This document shows, one piece after another, positions 60,077 through 64,000 of a stretch of DNA of 64,000 bases; position 1 is the first letter of the stretch, and each line of letters opens with the position of its first letter. The stretch comes from Pelecanus crispus. Lineage: Eukaryota; Chordata; Aves; Pelecaniformes; Pelecanidae. Location of the stretch: positions 14,272,734 to 14,336,733 of the forward strand of contig NC_134651.1 in NCBI RefSeq assembly GCF_030463565.1, given 5' to 3'. The notes under the pieces were generated by a model, which worked only from the letters and a program-made list of their open reading frames with translations, ran no database searches and was not told the origin of the DNA. A program made the translations under genes and the position numbers.

Positions 60077-63000
60077 ACTGTGCTAGCCTTTGCTTTGGTA
60101 CTGACTCTTCTGTAGCAAACATTACTGGAATTGCCAGGCAACTTTCTCGATCCCTTACCCAATGGGAGGTACAGCCTCCACTCCCAGGATCTCCTCTTTT
60201 GTCATCGTATTAATAAGGAACACTTGTTCATTTCAATTTCTTACTCGTATGTGATCACCTGAGCGGTGCAGTATAATCTAGCCACCACTGAGCTGTGTGA
60301 ATCAACTAGCTGACTTAACAGCTCCCTATTCTTTTGAGGCTTTCTTTTTATTTTTATTTTTAAGCTTTGGCTGGAGCTTTGACAAATAGAGATGCATGTA
60401 CAACAGGGAGGAAGATCCAAGCTATGAGCTGTGTTATGGCAATGCAGGGGAACATCAGAAGTACAAGGCCTTCCCATATTAGGATGACTTAGCAAAGAGA
60501 GTTATAAGAGGAAACATGTTTCTTCCTGTGCTGGATAAGACAGCTGAGCCAACCTGACAGTCTTGCTAGCTTGCAGGAAGGAAAGAGGATTTTCACAATG
60601 TACACCAGCAAAAGCCAGAACCCAGGCACTGATGAGGAAGAAATTGCCTATAGAACAAAATTTCTTAACTGCTGTTATTTCTTTCTAGGGTTTCCAGCAA
60701 TCTGGGTAGAGTGTGTAACCTGGCATTTAGCTGCAGGATAGAACAGTTAAGAGGAAATACAATTTCAACTGGAATTAGACCTTATGGTCATGACTTTTAA
60801 GACATGCCAGGGAGTTGATGAAGTTGTGAATTGGGAAGAATCATACAAACAGATTTAAATGCCTGAAGGGACCTCCGTGGTCACCTGCTTTGAGCTTCAG
60901 TGTGGTAGAAGCCAAGGAATTTCACTGAAGCCAAGTAGGAATGACTAACTCCCAGCTCAGTTGCTGATGCACTTGAGTACAGTAACTTGTGTCTGAACCT
61001 GCATATGTCTGGGAAACATGGGACTGAAGGAGGGCCATATGGGCATTGAGCATTGAATCCAAAAATCTGCTGTTACAGGCAACTTTGAGCTAGACACAGA
61101 GTGTCAAACAGTACACACAATGTCTGTGCTGACTGCCACCCCTTTACACTGCTCCGTCCAGCACCTCAGGCAGGCTCCAGTCAGCATAAAACTATTGCTC
61201 TCTAGGGCACAGCACGGTCTGCAAGTTTAAGTTTTCTGTATAGATTTACCTGTGCAGTGATTTCTGCCCTCCTCTTTTGATGGCTTGTTTTCCCTCCATT
61301 CTTTGAAAATCATTCTTCTTTTGCACAAACAAGTAGCCTTTTCCTGTGGCCTCCTCTCATTTCAATTCTTTTGTCTTTTTAAGCTTTTTTTTTGCCATTT
61401 TTTCCAAGTGGTTTTTTTTTTTCTTTTAAACAACAAAGCTGAGCTTCTGGACACTGGCTTGGAGTCTGTTTAGCCAGTACAGTCTAGTTATTCATTTGCC
61501 AGTCCAGTTCATGGCAGCGAGCCTGGCTGTGCTGCCCCTGCAGCCCAGCTTCCTTATTGCTCAGCACTGAGCCTGTCCCACCATGCTCTTTGTCTTCTGC
61601 TGGCAGCTGCAATTCTGCTGCTGACTTTGAGGAGGGGAGGCAGAGCCATGACTGTACTTCCCTTGCCACCAGTCTGCCTGGGAAAGGAGCCTGACAGCTC
61701 CTCTGTTCAGCCTCGTGGAGAGCACATGCTGGTGTGGAGCACTGATAGGAAATTGGAAGAGATCATGACCCTCTGCTCTTCCACTACTGCACAATTGAAG
61801 CCCCAAGGCAGCTGTAAGGCTTTAAGCTTGGCTGTTGTCCTTGGTCAGGATAATTGCAGAGACAAATCACTAGGAATTCAAAGCAACTCCTTCATACAAG
61901 TTCCAAGGGCATGTTTAGTACCACAGCACAAGCCCATGCCTTGACTAACAACTCAAGAAACTTCCATCTCCTACCCCTACTGGGATGTTGGCAGCAGTTC
62001 ACTACCTGTGCAGAACCAGTTAACCCCCAGTAGACCTCTGCTCCAGGCATACACTAGCCAAAAATGTTCTAACATGGGACTTTGTGCATCAGCAGCATCC
62101 TGTTAGCTGTGTACACTTGCTTCCAGACCATGACCTTGCTCACCTGCATGAACCCTTAAGTGACTTGCAAGCTCTTGCTTGCTTGCTGCTCTTTCTCAGG
62201 AAATAACCCAGCCAGTGGCTAGATTTTACTGTCCTTGCCTTGTTCCCTCTTGTAGTTCTATCTCTGTCCATTCAGAAGTGTTAACATTGTTTTAAAGGAT
62301 ACGGAAAAAGAATAACATAGACAGCTATTTTTTTTTTCTTTTTTATTTGACATCTTGGGCCAATGTGGCAACCTCATCTGCAATGATTTTATTTTGTGAA
62401 AATTTATTTTTATATTTCGTGTAACAGTCAAAATTCGTACTGCTGAAAATGCCATTTTTTTTTTTTCTGTGGGATTTTCCCTTCCATTGCCATCAGAGTA
62501 TTTATTGTTGTGAAATGGAAGCCTGGTGGGGCTTTATGAGCTAATATTTTCTACAAACACCCCAGTCCAGGCCCTGCTGCTTGTATCATCTGGTGCACTT
62601 GTGAAAACTGGATGGGGAAAAATCCTGCCAAATCAAAAAGTGGTTGTGCTTTGTACTCGCTGTGTATGGGGAAAAATGGTGACCCTCTGCACAATGCAAG
62701 GGGAAATCCCCAACTAGGAATTCAGCCCTCCCTGGGCCTCTGTAGCTGGCTGTGATGGGCTTTCTTGCACTGCAGTTAGCTGATGTAACTTCTGTCTGTC
62801 TTTAATCAGAAAAGTCATGAAGGCCCTGAGCCTGCTGACGTTTGAAGAAGCTATTAATTCAGGAGGAATGCTCCTGTATCCAAGTTGTTGACTTCAGTGG
62901 GAGTGAGTGAAAATGATAAGAGAGAGAACTCTGGTTGATTTTTTGTTTGGAAGCTGGGTAAAGTCTGAAGAACACGTCAGTGCCCACTCTGTGGAGCTGC

Positions 63001-64000
63001 AGGATCTCCTCAATGGCCTCCTTGGGCCAGCCAAGCTCTCCAGCAATGGCACCAAGAGGCAAGAGCCCAAGGGAAGGATCCCAGTAGCATCTGGTGCTTC
63101 CTTGGGTGCCTTCAGGGCGTGCTGAATGCTTTACGGGCTGCTTTGCTCTGTCCTCCCTTAGTCCTTACCTTTTTATTCTTATTCCCCACCTTTATTCATT
63201 TGCTGTCCCTTGTAAGTGTTTCTCCTGTTTTATTTTTCCATAGCCCTTGTGAACAGGGGGCCCGAACGTTTTGTTAGATGGGGCTGACACCTACTGAGAG
63301 AGACAGAAATGCTAGGAATGGTAGCTGAGGAAAGCATGTAGTAAACGGGGTATAAACAGAGCAATTGTTCGTCTAACGTACCTTGTGGGACTCATACAGT
63401 CAGCAGGTTAGAGACTTTCCAAGGCAAGGGTTGCAGCTGGAATTGTGTGTTTGGTATCCACTTTTGGAAGGAGATGCCATGGTCCCATTGAAGTCAAGAA
63501 GAGTTGAGTTAAAATCATGGATGAACAAAGAGCCAATCCATCTTGGGGCTCAGCAGCCACAGTTCTGCTGAGAGTCAAGAAGATACAGCTTGTGTAGGTG
63601 AGATGCAAAATCAGCACCTTGCACGTGTGTCCCTGGACAGAGGCACAATGAAGTTGATTGTTTCTTTTTAAAAGATCAGAGCAATATTTCCTTCTTATAA
63701 CAGAAAAATATTTAAGTAACTTTTTTTTCCTTGTCTTCTCTCGCCAAGTTTCAGTAGCTTTGCCTATGGTTTTGCTCTGGATTTAATAGCATGTCAGAGC
63801 CCTTGCTGGGACTGCTGCCCAGGTCGTTCAGGTCTTGCATCCCTTTCTGACTCTGTGCATTAACAAGGCAACAGGTGCCACGTGGAAAATTCATCACCGT
63901 GAAATCCTGGCACTTCCTAATCCTCCATAGCAGGCACATCTCACCAGCAAGAGCTCTTGCCACCTCCTCGCCTCTGTCTGAAGCACAATGGTCTGCAAAA
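60077..64000 (+). other. CCDC50: CCDC50 3' UTR and downstream sequence (end not found)
   Basis: The mammalian CCDC50 3' UTR is several kilobases long, and this sequence is probably its counterpart. Reading by eye I found no AATAAA or ATTAAA on the plus strand. AU-rich stretches with ATTTA-type motifs lie at about 62396-62415 and 62500-62510, and T runs at 61386-61394 and 62454-62466. No second gene is supported before the window ends. Confidence 0.55.

Noticed and set aside
60860-60905. GAAGGGACCTCCGTGGTCACC resembling the reverse complement of a CR1 3' end
   Set aside because: The match is too short and lacks the neighbouring CR1 blocks and octamer tail.
63751-63998. Possible minus-strand exon with TTTTGCAG acceptor and GTGAGA donor, or a 70-codon C-terminal frame ending near 63751
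   Set aside because: Splice-like motifs of this strength are common by chance. The translation matches no neighbour I know (for example FGF12), and no poly(A) signal follows.
1-64000. tRNA, rRNA, microRNA hairpins and CRISPR-like arrays
   Set aside because: No cloverleaf with A/B boxes, rRNA block, convincing long hairpin or spaced direct-repeat array was seen by eye. A covariance-model search could still find small RNAs I cannot detect this way.

Overview
The window is vertebrate nuclear DNA, almost certainly from a bird. It has long introns with GT-AG splice sites, a GC-rich CpG-island promoter, several 3' ends of CR1-type LINEs and a solo LTR of a family I associate with non-galliform birds. 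There are no prokaryotic operons, no CRISPR arrays and no recognisable RNA genes. Most long open frames are chance frames in introns or shadows in the CpG island.

Two protein-coding genes can be assembled exon by exon, arranged head to head. Positions 349-9060 on the minus strand hold UTS2B, the precursor of urotensin II-related peptide. It has five coding exons whose phases fit exactly and give a 117-residue prepro-hormone ending in KKR-ACFWKYCI. One of its exons is only 38 nt. Positions 20839-60076 on the plus strand hold CCDC50 (Ymer). It has eleven constitutive coding exons giving 301 residues. A twelfth exon of 702 nt is symmetric (phase 1 to phase 1) and would give a 535-residue long isoform, as in the human gene. 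The order and orientation of UTS2B and CCDC50 match human 3q28.

Layout: 1-348 is downstream of or 3' UTR of UTS2B. 349-9060 is UTS2B. 9061-about 20200 is the intergenic or 5' flanking interval, with an LTR-like segment near 13.3-14.06 kb and a CR1 fragment near 18.3 kb. About 20200-21550 is the CpG island with CCDC50 exon 1. 20888-38995 is CCDC50 intron 1 (18.1 kb), carrying a 564-bp solo LTR and a cluster of CR1 3' ends. 38996-60076 holds the remaining CCDC50 exons. 60077-64000 is probable CCDC50 3' UTR and downstream sequence, in which I saw no canonical poly(A) signal.

The genes are neighbours but do not act in one pathway as far as is known. UTS2B encodes a secreted cyclic vasoactive/neuroendocrine peptide. 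CCDC50 encodes a cytosolic ubiquitin-binding coiled-coil adaptor. I did not find a new biological system. The points most worth checking are an in-phase pair of splice donors in UTS2B exon 1, internal 36-residue repeats in the CCDC50 cassette exon, the LTR-like promoter segment between the two divergent genes, and a strongly pyrimidine-skewed 1.3-kb block in CCDC50 intron 3.
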